Shown: positions 62,807 to 64,000 of the stretch, in pieces
How the letters are laid out: the number at the start of each line of letters is the position of its first letter
Position numbering within the stretch: the first letter of the stretch is position 1
Origin: an uncultured bacterium
GTDB lineage: Bacteria; DUMJ01
Assembly: GCA_937958695.1 (NCBI GenBank)
Contig: CALGNK010000014.1
Coordinates: forward strand, 1-64,000
Reading direction: 5' to 3'
DNA length: 64,000 nucleotides
Notes under the pieces: model-generated
Told to the model about the DNA's origin: nothing
The model's input: the letters and a program-made list of their open reading frames with translations, nothing else
Databases searched by the model: none
Position numbers and translations under genes: made by a program

Positions 62807-63868
62807 ATGCGTGCAATAGTAAACTATGGGCCACTTGATTATAGATTAGAAAATGTCCCAGACCCTATTCCAGGACCAGAGGAAGTTATTATTAAAGTAA
62901 AGGCGAGCGGATTATGCGCTAGTGACCTTAAATGTTATCATGGAGGTCCTTCATTCTGGCAGGGTAATCCCCCGTACGTAAAACCCCCTGTAATACCGGG
63001 ACATGAATTTATAGGAGAAGTTGTAGCCCTTGGTGAAGGGGCAAAAGAAAAATATGGACTTGAGATAGGAGATAAGGCAGTAGCAGAGCAGATCCTTCCC
63101 TGTTGGGAATGTAGATTCTGTAAAACGGGAAAATATTGGATGTGTGAGAGGAACTATGTCTTTGGTTTTCAGGGTGGTATTGATGATGGAGGTATGGCGG
63201 AGTATGCTAAGTTTCCCAAAGGTTCTATTATTCATAAGGCTCCAAAGGATTTGCCGGATGAGTATGGAGCACTTATAGAGCCGTTATCGTGCGCAATCCA
63301 TGCTGTAGAAAGAGGAGAGATACAGCTTGGAGATACTGTAGTTATCTCTGGTATGGGACCTATAGGACTTATGATGCTACAGGTTGCAAAGCTAAAGAAT
63401 CCAGGGCTTCTCATAGCTTTAGATACGAGAGACTTTAGGTTAGAGATAGCCCAAAAACTTGGAGCAGATATCGTAATAAATGTAGCTAAAGAAGATGCTG
63501 TAAAAAGAGTAAAAGATTTAACAGATGGATATGGGTGTGATGTATATATTGAGGCAAGTGGATATCCAAAGTCTGTTCCCCAAGGATTAGATATGATTAG
63601 GAAATTGGGGACCTTCGTTGAGTTTGGCGTATTTGCTGAGCCAGCTACTGTAGACTGGACAATAATTGGTGATAGAAAAGAATTGAATATACATGGTTCT
63701 CATCTTGGACCGTATAGATACCCACTTGCTATAGAGTATCTTGCAAAGAATATAATTCGAGGTGACCTTATAGTTACCCATAAGCTCCCTTTGGAAAGTT
63801 TTAAAGATGCTATTAAGATTGCAGAAGACCCAAATAGCAACTCTATAAAGATACTAATCATACCCTAA
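62807..63868 (+). CDS. Zinc-dependent alcohol dehydrogenase, erythritol/threitol dehydrogenase-like
   Basis: A 353-aa medium-chain dehydrogenase. Catalytic zinc ligands are in GLCASDLKCYHG (Cys), PGHEFIGEV (His, Glu) and EPLSCAIHAVE (Glu). Structural zinc Cys are in CWECRFCKTGKYWMC. The NAD-binding GMGPIGLMMLQVA and Asp at the end of strand 2 (ALDTRD) favour NAD. The pattern GHEF, EQILPCWECRFC and YWMCERNYVFGFQGG resembles enzymes annotated as erythritol/L-threitol dehydrogenase. AGGAGG precedes ATG 62807. It belongs with the LacI and isomerase genes. Confidence 0.85.
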   Translation: MRAIVNYGPLDYRLENVPDPIPGPEEVIIKVKASGLCASDLKCYHGGPSFWQGNPPYVKPPVIPGHEFIGEVVALGEGAKEKYGLEIGDKAVAEQILPCWECRFCKTGKYWMCERNYVFGFQGGIDDGGMAEYAKFPKGSIIHKAPKDLPDEYGALIEPLSCAIHAVERGEIQLGDTVVISGMGPIGLMMLQVAKLKNPGLLIALDTRDFRLEIAQKLGADIVINVAKEDAVKRVKDLTDGYGCDVYIEASGYPKSVPQGLDMIRKLGTFVEFGVFAEPATVDWTIIGDRKELNIHGSHLGPYRYPLAIEYLAKNIIRGDLIVTHKLPLESFKDAIKIAEDPNSNSIKILIIP

Positions 63869-63884
63869 GTTAGGAGGGATTTTT

Positions 63885-64000
63885 ATGTTTGTAAGATGGA
63901 GGATGACTCCAAACCCTATAGTTATAGACCCCGAGGTAAGCATATTAGATGCTTTACATATTATGAAAGAAAAAAAGGTAAGGAGACTTCCAGTAGTTGC
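63885..64000 (+). CDS. CBS domain protein (partial, cut by window edge)
   Basis: The first 38 residues of a CBS-domain protein: MFVRWRMTPNPIVIDPEVSI followed by LDALHIMKEKKVRRLPVV. This is the usual opening of AcuB-like CBS-(ACT) proteins that bind adenosine nucleotides. AGGAGGG precedes ATG 63885, 16 bases after the dehydrogenase stop. The gene continues past the window. Confidence 0.85.
   Translation, partial: MFVRWRMTPNPIVIDPEVSILDALHIMKEKKVRRLPVV

Overview
The window is AT-rich bacterial chromosome with tightly packed genes. Many genes overlap by 1-38 bases, most Arg and Ile codons are AGA/AGG and ATA, and the proteins are rich in Lys/Glu/Arg. No outer-membrane biogenesis genes are visible. 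Several markers are Firmicutes-like: a G5-3D (YabE-type) protein next to rsmA and ispE, the Bacillus-type PurR repressor, RqcP, a DUF1292 protein, and a metG-tatD block. Other genes (DUF996, a TM287/288-type ABC exporter, a split methionyl-tRNA synthetase, DUF6485) are frequent in anaerobic thermophiles. I infer an anaerobic, probably thermophilic, Firmicutes-related or deep-branching bacterium. I cannot name the genus from the sequence alone.

Layout. 1-6581: the end of an rRNA operon (5S), then a housekeeping run (3D protein, rsmA, ispE, NTP transferase, purR, foldase, rqcP, MFS transporter). 7298-14468: a promoter-led oligopeptide-type ABC importer without ATPases, with a UroD-like methyltransferase gene and two overlapping amidohydrolase-fold genes, one of which has lost its metal ligands. 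14619-15040: a PHP phosphoesterase pseudogene. 15100-18811: a peroxiredoxin, class II photolyase, TudS-DUF1722 (RudS-like) and aldo/keto reductase operon that looks light/oxidation related. 18848-29358 (minus strand): a Pif1-like helicase, DUF1576 membrane protein, LarA-like racemase/epimerase, Cys-rich DUF6485, DUF1537 kinase, PdxA2-type dehydrogenase, GH3 glycosidase, and a chemoreceptor fused to half a glycosyltransferase.

29433-36774: divergent promoters around a palindrome, a heterodimeric ABC exporter, a DUF4091 protein (minus strand), and a small operon ending in rubredoxin. 36808-40339 (minus strand): DUF1292, metG, metG-beta, tatD and comF. 40434-43413 (minus strand): a PAS-PAS-GGDEF-HD-GYP protein overlapping a PlsY/CTP-kinase fusion. 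43536-49404: a cation efflux protein, a DUF7309-like protein, and a MacAB-type exporter with a small secreted partner. 49409-56016 (minus strand): a complete Opp importer. 56205-60829: ferredoxin, then on the minus strand an ECF sigma/anti-sigma/MucB-like module, geranylgeranyl reductase-like protein, PspC and RmuC. 61012-64000: a LacI regulator, sugar-isomerase-like TIM barrel, tetritol-dehydrogenase-like enzyme and a truncated CBS protein.

The two sugar regions may be linked. The minus-strand operon carries the enzyme pair known for four-carbon acid sugars (DUF1537 kinase plus PdxA2), and the 61-64 kb operon carries a dehydrogenase resembling erythritol/L-threitol dehydrogenases. The most unusual points are the chemoreceptor-glycosyltransferase fusion, two genes that appear to start at ATT, the PlsY-kinase fusion, and the LarA-containing C4-acid operon.
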